A stretch of 34,551 bases of DNA, from NCBI GenBank assembly GCA_022821725.1, contig JAJEDB010000132.1, forward strand, positions 1-34,551. The letters run 5' to 3'. This stretch comes from Candidatus Poribacteria bacterium. Its GTDB lineage: Bacteria > Poribacteria > WGA-4E > WGA-3G. Positions 7,793 to 14,834 of the stretch are shown here, piece by piece; positions within the stretch are counted from its first letter, which is position 1, and every line of letters starts with the position of its first letter. Both the position numbers and the translations under genes were made by a program. The notes under the pieces were generated by a model. That model was not told where the DNA came from. It searched no databases and saw only the letters and a program-made list of their open reading frames with translations.

Positions 7793-9424
7793 ATGTCAAG
7801 GCAGAAAATTATTTTTATTCCCATTTCGATTTGTGTCGCATTGGCTATTTTCGTGTCTACACCCGGACTCTCGGCTGGTTCCAACACATACTGGCTAATT
7901 GTGGACGCAACACCCGAGGCGCGGGCACATGAAGTCGTCAACACACTGATTGAACTCCTAACGACCCGCGGGAAAGTGCCGGGTGAGCAGATTCACCATG
8001 TGGAAGGGGACACTGCTACCTCTGAAGAGATCCATGCCATGCTTCAGGAAATTGGGAGACAAACAACCGTTCAGGATACTCTGTTTTTTCTATATCACGG
8101 GCGGGTTACCAAGCCGAGAGGCATGAACGCCATGCATCTGCTGACATCGGGAGATGAACAGGGTATCCAAGATGCCACCCTCAACGACTGGTTCAGGGAG
8201 ACAGGCATAAAGGACACCGTTGTTATTATTGATGGTTACACAGAGGATAGGAACCTAAACGCCTACTACGCCAACCGTGAGACGCTCGGTACTGCTGCAC
8301 TCAACTCGATCCAATCGGCAGAAAGAGCAAACGCAACAGTCCTCCTTCAGCAATTCTACGATACGCTTACTGTGAATACAACCGATACAAACGACAATCG
8401 GCAACTCAGTATTATAGAAAGCTACGAGTTGTTGCGAACCCATCCCGAGTTCATGGACGGAATTCTGGCACCAACGGGTGATGTCGAAATGGCACTCCTC
8501 AAACTCAGTCCTGCGCTTAAGGTTACAACATTTCCCGAAGGCGCGGATATTTCTATCAACGATGTAGAGGTCGGAAGCACACCCAAACTCATCACAGAAA
8601 ATCTGCAACAAGGCACTTCCACTGTAACCGTGAAGAAAGCGGGATACGTCATTCCACCGCCTAAAACCGTTGAACTGCAATTAGAACTTGGGGAATCCGC
8701 CCATGTTGCTTGGGCACTTGAGCCTATCGCTATTCACGGAACCGTTATAGGCGTTTCGGATGAATCACCTGCCGATGCTGTTGTTTGGATTGATGGAACC
8801 ACGCATCAACAAGTCGTGGAAGCGGATGGGATCTACCGTTTTGATGAATGGAAAAATTCGGATGTATTGCCTCTTGGTGAAACTTACGCACTCTATGTGA
8901 AACAGGGCGACCTGAATTACGGTTTGGCAACTTTCACATTTGACGGCTATACCGATATAGCACAACCCCTGCAGCTTGTGAAGCGAACGTGGTTTGAAGT
9001 GGCACAAATTGAGTTCGACAGGCATAACCATCAAGGGGCTGTCACTGCGTTTCAGAACGGGATTGAACGCACAAGCGATTTCCCACAAATGTCCCCCGAT
9101 TTAACGGTCTTACTCCTTAGCTCCTTCGCTGACGCCGTAGAGAAACAGGACGTTCAGGATGTCACCTACCTCGTCGTTACAGCGAAACTTGCTGGCCAGC
9201 ACGGTCAGCCCGAGCTTGCCAAAAAGTATTGGGAAGAGGTGAAAGTAAAAGCGGAAAAGGGGAGTCCCGCCACTAAACTCGCAAGCCAGCGGCTCTGGCA
9301 GCTGAATCGAGGACGCTATCTCTTGAATATCGGCTTGATTGTGTTGCTGGTCGTCCTATTGGCATCAGGGGCGTGGACGTTCTTTAGATTCCGAAAATCC
9401 AAGCGCGCCGTGCCGGAATCTTAA
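7793..9424 (+). CDS. Membrane protein with inactive-looking caspase-like domain, PEGA domain and C-terminal anchor
   Basis: 543 residues from the ATG at 7793; a GTG 30 bases upstream is also in frame, but the ATG gives a clean signal segment (IIFIPISICVALAIFVSTPGLSA). Residues 30-200 look like a C14 caspase/metacaspase fold. DTLFFLYHGR carries the expected His-Gly (His102), and VVIIDGYTEDR occupies the position of the usual D-A-C-R-S strand. Tyr149 stands where the catalytic Cys should be, so the domain is probably not a protease. A PEGA domain follows (243-288, FPEGADISINDVEVGSTP), then a beta-rich carboxypeptidase-regulatory-like segment (310-395), a TPR-like helix pair (400-430) and a transmembrane helix (about 511-530) with a short basic tail. 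The bulk would face the periplasm. Function unknown; a scaffold or sensor role is plausible. Confidence 0.75.
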   Translation: MSRQKIIFIPISICVALAIFVSTPGLSAGSNTYWLIVDATPEARAHEVVNTLIELLTTRGKVPGEQIHHVEGDTATSEEIHAMLQEIGRQTTVQDTLFFLYHGRVTKPRGMNAMHLLTSGDEQGIQDATLNDWFRETGIKDTVVIIDGYTEDRNLNAYYANRETLGTAALNSIQSAERANATVLLQQFYDTLTVNTTDTNDNRQLSIIESYELLRTHPEFMDGILAPTGDVEMALLKLSPALKVTTFPEGADISINDVEVGSTPKLITENLQQGTSTVTVKKAGYVIPPPKTVELQLELGESAHVAWALEPIAIHGTVIGVSDESPADAVVWIDGTTHQQVVEADGIYRFDEWKNSDVLPLGETYALYVKQGDLNYGLATFTFDGYTDIAQPLQLVKRTWFEVAQIEFDRHNHQGAVTAFQNGIERTSDFPQMSPDLTVLLLSSFADAVEKQDVQDVTYLVVTAKLAGQHGQPELAKKYWEEVKVKAEKGSPATKLASQRLWQLNRGRYLLNIGLIVLLVVLLASGAWTFFRFRKSKRAVPES

Positions 9425-9489
9425 AGTCACAAATGGTGGTCGCGGTTTGTAACGTCGCCGATCTACCCGTCCAAACGTTCCACATCCGC

Positions 9490-10194
9490 TTAGGTGCGTG
9501 CTTGCAAACGTGCAAGCTGCTCCCTGAGGCGTTCAACTTCTTTCTCGGCTTTCTGTCGTGCGCGTGCTTCTTGTTCCGCACGTGTAGCGTGCTGCTCCTC
9601 CAGGGTTTGGAGCCACCCCTCGCCGACCGGGTCGTAGACCCTTAAACGCCCATCCTGTATATGGAAATCTAAGCCAAGCACATCTGAATGAATCTCGCCA
9701 TCAACCCCCGGTAGAATCGGCACATAAACACCATCTACCAACTGAAATCCCATCAGGGGCGACGGTAGATAGAGTGCCTCGGCATCGTAGAGGAGATAGT
9801 TGGGTATGTTGAGTCCAGCGTAGGTCTCCATCTTGTCTGTGAGATCGTTTTGATAGGTGGTTTTGCTTGAAAACTCCATGACGAAATCGGGCGCCTTCCC
9901 CTCCTCCCATACCTTGTAAGTGTGTCGCAACTTTTGCCCTATGCCAAAAGAGACAAGGACATCAGGGGCAACGACGGCGCGCGGGTTTCGCTCCACGTAA
10001 TAGGTCAGAATATCCCCCGAAACATAGACATCGGGCTTTTGCGCGAAATGTGCCTTCAGGGTCTGCAAAAGCCAGATAAGGATTTCAAGATGGAGGTCGC
10101 TGGCTGCCATAGGTTCACCGTCGGTGTCAGGATAAATGTCTGTTGCGTCTGTGGGCGCGTGAGGAATGTTAAGCCGATTTGTGTAAGTATTCAT
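9490..10194 (-). CDS. Uma2-family (DUF820) putative PD-(D/E)XK endonuclease
   Basis: 234 residues from the ATG at 10194, chosen because AAGGAG lies 8 bases upstream; the open frame continues further upstream but that part overlaps truD and reads as non-coding. The Uma2 core is visible: GDILTYY, the APDVLVSFG strand, and APDFVMEFSSKTTYQND with a later Lys/Tyr helix (DKMETYAGLNIPNYLLYD), matching the PD...E-x-x-K arrangement. The C-terminus is a Glu/Arg-rich coiled coil (EEQHATRAEQEARARQ onward). Uma2 proteins are abundant in cyanobacteria and Poribacteria-like genomes; their biological role is unknown. It is downstream of truD, with its own promoter in the truD 3' end. Confidence 0.88.
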   Translation of the reverse strand: MNTYTNRLNIPHAPTDATDIYPDTDGEPMAASDLHLEILIWLLQTLKAHFAQKPDVYVSGDILTYYVERNPRAVVAPDVLVSFGIGQKLRHTYKVWEEGKAPDFVMEFSSKTTYQNDLTDKMETYAGLNIPNYLLYDAEALYLPSPLMGFQLVDGVYVPILPGVDGEIHSDVLGLDFHIQDGRLRVYDPVGEGWLQTLEEQHATRAEQEARARQKAEKEVERLREQLARLQART

Positions 10195-10290
10195 CGGTGT
10201 TTCTCCTTTGCCGTGGGACATCTGAAAAAATATTGTAACGTCTAATGCTTGCGAGAACACGTGTAGAAGCATCGTCCCTTCACTATATGT

Positions 10291-10320
10291 ATTATACCTT
10301 TGTTTGTAGGGGATTGTCAA
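10291..10320 (-). promoter_or_regulatory. Consensus sigma-70 promoter of the Uma2 gene
   Basis: On the minus strand TTGACA (10320-10315), an 18-base spacer and TATAAT (10296-10291) are both perfect. It overlaps the last codons of truD and would start transcription about 90 bases before the Uma2 ATG. Confidence 0.7.
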
Positions 10321-11404
10321 CCTTTTTTGTAGAGCCGTTTTCAGCGAAAAGTTCTTCCAATACGACTGTCGCATACCCCCCCGCAGGCAGCGTAAAACTG
10401 AGACGGACTCCTCCACCATTGACAGCAGACACCGCATGCAATTGCATCGGCATCCGTAGCGGTCTACGCGTCCCCGGTAAACGGATACCGACGACCTTAC
10501 GGAAGGCTTCAAATCGAACCGCTTCATCTGCAAGGAGCGATGTCTCCAGCGCGAGCACGTCGCCAGTTGGCAGACGCATCTTATAGCCGAAAATCGGACC
10601 GGAAGGACTAATTTCAAAGGCATCTGCGCGGGGTTGCTCAACGGTAGCATCCGGGACGAGAAAAGGGGCACCGTTCTCGTGTTTTATAGCAATATCTCCA
10701 TCAAGCAGTGTGCCCAAACACGGGGTTCGCATTTCTAAGACGCGGTTAAACAGGAATGCCTGATACGCCGACAAAAACAACTTACGCAGCCGATGTGGAA
10801 TACACAGGGCGGCTTTTTCCGGGGACTTCTTCGCTAATTCCCGTTGCAGCCGACGTGCGGTATCATCGACCCGTAGTGCGTCATCCGTGAGCATGTAACG
10901 CACCACTGCATCCCAATCCGCCTTTACGAGTGCCTTGCCAATCAGGTGTGAATCGTTTTTATTTCCAAACCGTTGTGCCCCAAAGCGATTCGGCACGCCT
11001 TCAGTTTCCAACCGCTGCATCGTGGATTCGATGAGAGGTAGGGCATCGTGCGGAAGATCGCGGAGGGTTATCTGGAACCGATTGCCCCGAAGGTGTCCTA
11101 CCCGTAATTTATGGGGATGCCGTTCCGCCCAAAGCACTTCAATATCGGGTTGCTCGATTCTCAAAACCTGCTCCGGTAACACCCCTTCCACGGATAGCAC
11201 TTGCGTCGTGACTGCGTTCTTATCCTTCAAGCCAGCATAACCAAACTGCTGACTGCGGATCTGTAAATCGCGGGCAATTCGGTTGATCGCCGCCAAGGTG
11301 CTGAGATTCCGTTTCCGAATCGCGAAAAAGGTATGCGTTCCTGTCCCGGCAGGTTCGTAGAGCGGTAATTCCTCGACAATAAAATCTTCAGGTGTTTTAA
11401 TCAT
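10292..11404 (-). CDS. truD: tRNA pseudouridine(13) synthase TruD
   Basis: Isomerises uridine 13 of tRNA to pseudouridine. The diagnostic TruD motif FGYAGLKDKNAVTTQ contains the catalytic Asp61. RVGHLRGNRFQITLRD, NRFGAQRFG and the KLFLSAYQAFLFNRVL segment are also family signatures, and the C-terminal LPAGGYATVVLEEL matches the family end. 370 residues is normal. The start at 11404 immediately precedes MIKTPEDFIVEELPLYEP, the standard TruD N-terminus. It is transcribed from a consensus promoter about 110 bases upstream. Confidence 0.96.
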   Translation of the reverse strand: MIKTPEDFIVEELPLYEPAGTGTHTFFAIRKRNLSTLAAINRIARDLQIRSQQFGYAGLKDKNAVTTQVLSVEGVLPEQVLRIEQPDIEVLWAERHPHKLRVGHLRGNRFQITLRDLPHDALPLIESTMQRLETEGVPNRFGAQRFGNKNDSHLIGKALVKADWDAVVRYMLTDDALRVDDTARRLQRELAKKSPEKAALCIPHRLRKLFLSAYQAFLFNRVLEMRTPCLGTLLDGDIAIKHENGAPFLVPDATVEQPRADAFEISPSGPIFGYKMRLPTGDVLALETSLLADEAVRFEAFRKVVGIRLPGTRRPLRMPMQLHAVSAVNGGGVRLSFTLPAGGYATVVLEELFAENGSTKKVDNPLQTKV

Positions 11405-11514
11405 TTTTTAATTTTACCTTGCGGATAAGTTTCGCCATCTGTTATTGGAAAGTTTTGATGTTATGAATTTTAATTGTTCCTGTGATTCCTATTATATCCC
11501 TTAGTCTCCCTTAC

Positions 11515-11543
11515 ATTATAGGCATCGTTAATCCCTTTGTCAA
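11515..11543 (-). promoter_or_regulatory. Consensus sigma-70 promoter of truD
   Basis: Minus-strand TTGACA (11543-11538), exactly 17 bases, then TATAAT (11520-11515); both boxes are perfect. The expected start near 11508 leaves an untranslated leader of about 100 bases before truD. Confidence 0.75.
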
Positions 11544-11567
11544 ATCATGAAAAACGGAAATATTTCC

Positions 11568-11596
11568 TTGCCACGCGTGCTTAATTGTGGTATACT
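11568..11596 (+). promoter_or_regulatory. Sigma-70 promoter left of the first IS607 element, possibly the original ferredoxin-fusion promoter
   Basis: TTGCCA (11568-11573), exactly 17 bases, TATACT (11591-11596). It points toward the IS607 element and, beyond it, the ferredoxin-fusion gene, which has no clear promoter of its own between the element and its ATG. It may therefore be the native promoter, separated from its gene by the insertion. Confidence 0.55.
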
Positions 11597-11654
11597 TTAA
11601 GAGGGAAGCATCAAAAATGAGAAGTTCCTAAATAGTTCTTTTTCTATGTTTTTC

Positions 11655-11683
11655 TTGTTGTTTCTGTGTTTTTGTGGTATAAT
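11655..11683 (+). promoter_or_regulatory. Promoter of tnpA (copy 1), probably leaderless
   Basis: TTGTTG (11655-11660), 17 bases, perfect TATAAT (11678-11683). Only six bases separate the -10 box from the ATG at 11690, so transcription should begin at or beside the A of the start codon. No ribosome binding site is present. The second IS607 copy has the same geometry. Confidence 0.6.
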
Positions 11684-11689
11684 TAGAGT

Positions 11690-12295
11690 ATGAAACACTA
11701 TAAAACACCACGAGAAACATCGGAGATTCTCGGTATTTCTATAGACAGACTCCGACGCTTAGCAGAGAATGGCACAATCTCTGTTATTAGAACACCAGGG
11801 GGACAGAGGCGTTATGATGTGCAAGGGTATCTTGATGCTCAAACCGAAACAGATATTGTTACCGTTGGATACTGTAGAGTTAGTGAAAAATCGCAATCAG
11901 ACGCTCTCGCGTCCCAAGTCGCTTACTTGCAAAAACACTATCCCAAAGCAGAGATTATCAGAGACTTTGGAAGGGGTATCACCTTCAAACGCAAAGGACT
12001 TATCGCCTTACTGGAACGCCTCCTGCGAGGAGATAAGCTCAGAGTTGTTGTTGCCCATCGGGATCGACTCGCCCGTTTCGGCGGCGAAGTCATACAGTTC
12101 TTGGTCGAACAAAACGGTGGAGAAGTCGTGGTTCTCGACGAAACTGTTTATAGTCCCGAACAGGAACTCACAGAAGACTTACTCACCATACTCCACGTGT
12201 TTTCCCGTAGACTGTCTGGACTCCGGCGATACCGTGACCAAATCAAAGAAGATAGAAATCTTTCCCACAGTCAAACAGAAAGCGATTCTTCGTAG
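11690..12295 (+). CDS. tnpA: IS607-type serine recombinase TnpA
   Basis: Moves the element by serine recombination. Residues 1-50 form a MerR-like winged helix (KTPRETSEILGISIDRLRRLAENGTI, then RTPGGQRRYD). Residues 57-190 form the resolvase catalytic domain, with Ser65 in GYCRVSEKSQ as the likely nucleophile, and the conserved VVAHRDRLARFG and FLVEQNGGEVVVL segments. The short form with an N-terminal DNA-binding domain and C-terminal catalysis is characteristic of IS607. 201 residues is full length. Its 3' end overlaps tnpB by 62 bases in another frame. Confidence 0.94.
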   Translation: MKHYKTPRETSEILGISIDRLRRLAENGTISVIRTPGGQRRYDVQGYLDAQTETDIVTVGYCRVSEKSQSDALASQVAYLQKHYPKAEIIRDFGRGITFKRKGLIALLERLLRGDKLRVVVAHRDRLARFGGEVIQFLVEQNGGEVVVLDETVYSPEQELTEDLLTILHVFSRRLSGLRRYRDQIKEDRNLSHSQTESDSS

Positions 12296-13382
12296 ATGGT
12301 TTGGCACTTCACGGTATGTCTACAATACTGCGGTATCCTTGCTGGACAGACAGGATACACCCACGAACTTCAAGGGACTTGTTCCTGTTGTCTTTGATGA
12401 ACTTCCAGATTGGCACACCGAAACGCCACGGCAGATAAAAGTCGGCGCGGTGATGGATGCCTGTGAGGCGGTAAAGAATGCGAAGATAAAATGTAAGAAA
12501 ACCGGCGCGTTCCAAAAAGTGAAGTTTCGTTCAAGGAAACGTAAACAGACGCTTTACCTACGCGCAGATTCATTGAAAAAGAATGGATGCTATGTGCGGT
12601 TGTTAGGCGAAATGAAGATGGCAGAACCCTTGCCAGCGAAACCCCAAGGAACAGGGAAGGTGTCAGGACGTGATACGGATAGCGAAGTCAAGGATTCTCA
12701 ACTCGTCATGGAAAATGGTAGATATTTTTTGTGTGTCTCCTACGTTGAGAAGAAAAAGCCGCGAGAACCAAGTGGTAGAATAGTAGCACTTGACCCGGGT
12801 GTCCGTGATTTCATGACGTTTTTCGCTGAAGATTGCTTCGGTTGGTTAGGACGGCAGTGTATCAACCGCATCCAAAGGCTTTGTCAACACTGCGATAATC
12901 TCTACGCACGCGCGACGCAAGAGAAACGCCCGCTACGGCGTGCTTTGCGCAAAGCTGCGATTAAAATCAAAGTCAAAATCCGTAATCTCATCGATGAACT
13001 TCACAAGAAGATAGCGCACTTCCTCGTAACCAACTTTGACATCATTTTGCTACCAACTTTTAAGACGAAACAGATGACGAAGCGAGGGGCGAGGAAGTTA
13101 CACACAAAGTCAGTGCGACAGATACTAACGCTCTCACACTATAGATTCAAAATGTTTCTGAAACACAAGGCTTATGAATATGGTGTCCGAGTGATTGATG
13201 TTTGTGAGGCTTACACTTCTAAAACGGTGTCTTGGACTGGAGAAGTTGTCGCGAACCTCGGCGGTTCTAAAGTGATCAAGTCATCGGAAGGTCATCGTAT
13301 GGATAGGGATTTAAACGGCGCACGCGGGATATTCATCAAGACTGTTGCGCGTGCTTTGACGGTTCGTCCATACCTCGCGTAA
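12234..13382 (+). CDS. tnpB: TnpB RNA-guided nuclease of IS607 copy 1, with rearranged RuvC site and no zinc ribbon
   Basis: 382 residues from a GTG at 12234 inside tnpA; the frame is open further upstream but that part is only the tnpA shadow. The N-terminus KKIEIFPTVKQKAILRRWFGTSRYVYN is the TnpB wedge helix. RuvC-I Asp187 is in RIVALDPGVRDF and RuvC-III Asp359 in MDRDLNGARGI. At the usual RuvC-II Glu position the chain reads ILLPTFKTKQM, with Pro274. A glutamate, Glu325, appears 51 residues later in VCEAYTSKTVSWTGE, the place seen in Fanzor-like rearranged nucleases. The two CxxC pairs of the zinc ribbon are missing (TVSWTG; no Cys before MDRD). The same features recur in copy 2, so these are not random decay. 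Likely an active or recently active RNA-guided nuclease, but unproven. Confidence 0.88.
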   Translation: MTKSKKIEIFPTVKQKAILRRWFGTSRYVYNTAVSLLDRQDTPTNFKGLVPVVFDELPDWHTETPRQIKVGAVMDACEAVKNAKIKCKKTGAFQKVKFRSRKRKQTLYLRADSLKKNGCYVRLLGEMKMAEPLPAKPQGTGKVSGRDTDSEVKDSQLVMENGRYFLCVSYVEKKKPREPSGRIVALDPGVRDFMTFFAEDCFGWLGRQCINRIQRLCQHCDNLYARATQEKRPLRRALRKAAIKIKVKIRNLIDELHKKIAHFLVTNFDIILLPTFKTKQMTKRGARKLHTKSVRQILTLSHYRFKMFLKHKAYEYGVRVIDVCEAYTSKTVSWTGEVVANLGGSKVIKSSEGHRMDRDLNGARGIFIKTVARALTVRPYLA

Positions 13383-13526
13383 CCTTGAGGTATGCGAGTC
13401 GAGTATCATTTCTGATGACGTATCAGACGACACTGGTGATATTCAGGCTTAGAGACTGACGAGTCTCGTAACAGGGGGGTAGGATCCCTCTAAAGAACTA
13501 CCGCTTTCCATAGATATACACGGAAA
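13370..13526 (+). ncRNA. Putative omega (guide) RNA scaffold at the right end of IS607 copy 1
   Basis: Successive hairpins run from the tnpB stop to the right end: ATACCTC/GAGGTAT (13370-13376 with 13387-13393), CTGAT/ATCAG (13412-13426), GAGACT/AGTCTC with a GACG loop (13452-13467) and a GC-rich stem with two G-U pairs (about 13473-13491). They end in a motif (13505-13526) shared with copy 2 at 17 of 22 positions, which can itself fold TTTCC with GGAAA. TnpB guide RNAs are known to come from this position. The guide would be the flanking bases starting near 13527. Boundaries are inferred. Confidence 0.5.
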
Positions 13527-13553
13527 AACGTAGTTTTTTAGGAACAGGGAAAG

Positions 13554-14813
13554 ATGGCTTACATAATTTGCGAACCGTGTGTCGATGTAATGGACACAGC
13601 GTGTGTTGATGTCTGTCCGGTCGATTGTATACACACCACCGACGGCGAAAACCAACTTTATATTAACCCGGACGAATGTATCGACTGTGCGGCATGCGAA
13701 CCCGCATGTCCGGTTGACGCGATCTCCATGCAAAGTGATGTCCCCAGCGAATGGGAACCCTATATTGAGATAAACCGTAAATTTTTCGAGACCTTCGTTA
13801 AACCAGAGACGACGGATGAAGGTGCTGGTGACACCGGAAAAACCGCACAAGGGAAGCAACAAGGCATCCCAGAAGAATTTGCGCAAATACCCGAAGTCCC
13901 AGACGCAAGACTTCGCGCACCCTACAACGTCTTAACACTCCTCGCACAACCGCTGCTCGGTGCCTTTTCAGCGAAGTTCAAAGCACGGCTTGAGGAGATG
14001 GCTGGCAATTCAGTCGTCTTTAGTGCTGCGGTATCAACAGGGATCAATAGCCTCATCAACTTGACGCTCTATCCGCTGATCCTCTTCTTCGTTGGGCTCA
14101 AAGGGCAAAGTGCGAACCTTTTTACGAGTGAAGGCAACCTGATGATTTTCTTCGGGATCATCATCGCTATTGTTGAAGGCATCTACCGCTTTAAAGACGA
14201 GTTCAATTCCGCAGTTGAGCAACCGCGCTACGGTGCGGCTTTCTATGGATGGTTCCCATCCCTCATCGCAACCCCACTTCTCAGTGGCTGGCGTTCCGCA
14301 CTCACCGTTCAGCGAGGAGAAGAACGCAAAACGGTGCCCGGATCCGTCCTCACAAATGGTGAGATCTATTCTGACGACCTACGCGAGCGTTACAGACGCT
14401 ACGGTATGGTAAATCGCGTCACAGAACTGACGGATCACTACGAGGTCGAGATCGAATTTCCGAGGTGGGTCCCGAATTCCGTCGCCAAAGAAGAGAATGA
14501 ACTCCCTGATAGAATGCCGGATTACGCCTATGAAATCCAACTCAGTTCACCCTATTTCCCCGGTGAACCCCCCGCGCCTGAAAGTATTTTAACGGTTCAG
14601 ACGCAATTGGAGGATCCGAGGTTTGCCGATGTTGTCGGTCGCACCAGTTCATTCCCGAACGGTTTCACAAACATCATGCCGATCTCAGGGCAGCCGGAAG
14701 ATTTTCAAGCAACCTATCGGAATAAAGTCTTGACGATCATCGTCTCCAAAAGCGGCACCTGTGAATCCCTCGGACTTGAACCAACACTGCATTATGCCAA
14801 ACTGAAGGGATAG
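13554..14813 (+). CDS. 7Fe ferredoxin fused to a membrane segment and a C-terminal beta-rich domain
   Basis: Residues 1-75 are a bacterial 7Fe ferredoxin of the FdxA type. By comparison with Azotobacter ferredoxin I, Cys9, Cys17 and Cys52 should bind a 3Fe cluster and Cys21, Cys42, Cys45 and Cys48 a 4Fe cluster. Typical ferredoxins end near residue 80-105, but here the frame continues to 419. It has a Pro/Gly linker (82-118), two hydrophobic helices (about 155-181 and 196-211) and a soluble tail. In the tail, DHYEVEIEFPRWVP and YRNKVLTIIVSKS look like the first and last strands of an Hsp20-like sandwich (weak match). No frameshift explains the fusion. A ribosome binding site (AGGGAAAG) precedes the ATG. 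It lies 21 bases upstream of bioA and may share its transcript. The partner of the electron transfer is unknown. Confidence 0.8.
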   Translation: MAYIICEPCVDVMDTACVDVCPVDCIHTTDGENQLYINPDECIDCAACEPACPVDAISMQSDVPSEWEPYIEINRKFFETFVKPETTDEGAGDTGKTAQGKQQGIPEEFAQIPEVPDARLRAPYNVLTLLAQPLLGAFSAKFKARLEEMAGNSVVFSAAVSTGINSLINLTLYPLILFFVGLKGQSANLFTSEGNLMIFFGIIIAIVEGIYRFKDEFNSAVEQPRYGAAFYGWFPSLIATPLLSGWRSALTVQRGEERKTVPGSVLTNGEIYSDDLRERYRRYGMVNRVTELTDHYEVEIEFPRWVPNSVAKEENELPDRMPDYAYEIQLSSPYFPGEPPAPESILTVQTQLEDPRFADVVGRTSSFPNGFTNIMPISGQPEDFQATYRNKVLTIIVSKSGTCESLGLEPTLHYAKLKG

Positions 14814-14834
14814 CGAAGTTTCAAGTTATGAGCC

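Larger units (their letters stand above)
11645..13526 (+). mobile_element. IS607-family insertion sequence, copy 1 (tnpA + tnpB)
   Basis: Limits were set by comparison with the second copy. The left shared motif TATGTTTTTCT begins at 11645 (45 bases before tnpA), and the right shared 22-base motif ends at 13526. The element has the IS607 organisation: a serine-recombinase tnpA overlapping a tnpB, no long terminal inverted repeats and no target duplication seen. Exact ends could lie a few to about 20 bases further out. The two copies are clearly diverged at protein level, so they are separate acquisitions, not a recent duplication. Confidence 0.8.

Noticed and set aside
9922..10245. Plus-strand ORF of 107 codons opposite the Uma2 gene
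   Set aside because: No ribosome binding site or family resemblance; the opposite strand has a clear Uma2 domain.
11690..12233. N-terminal extension of the tnpB frame across tnpA
   Set aside because: The sequence has no TnpB character until the GTG at 12234; the open frame is a by-product of tnpA codon use, as in copy 2.
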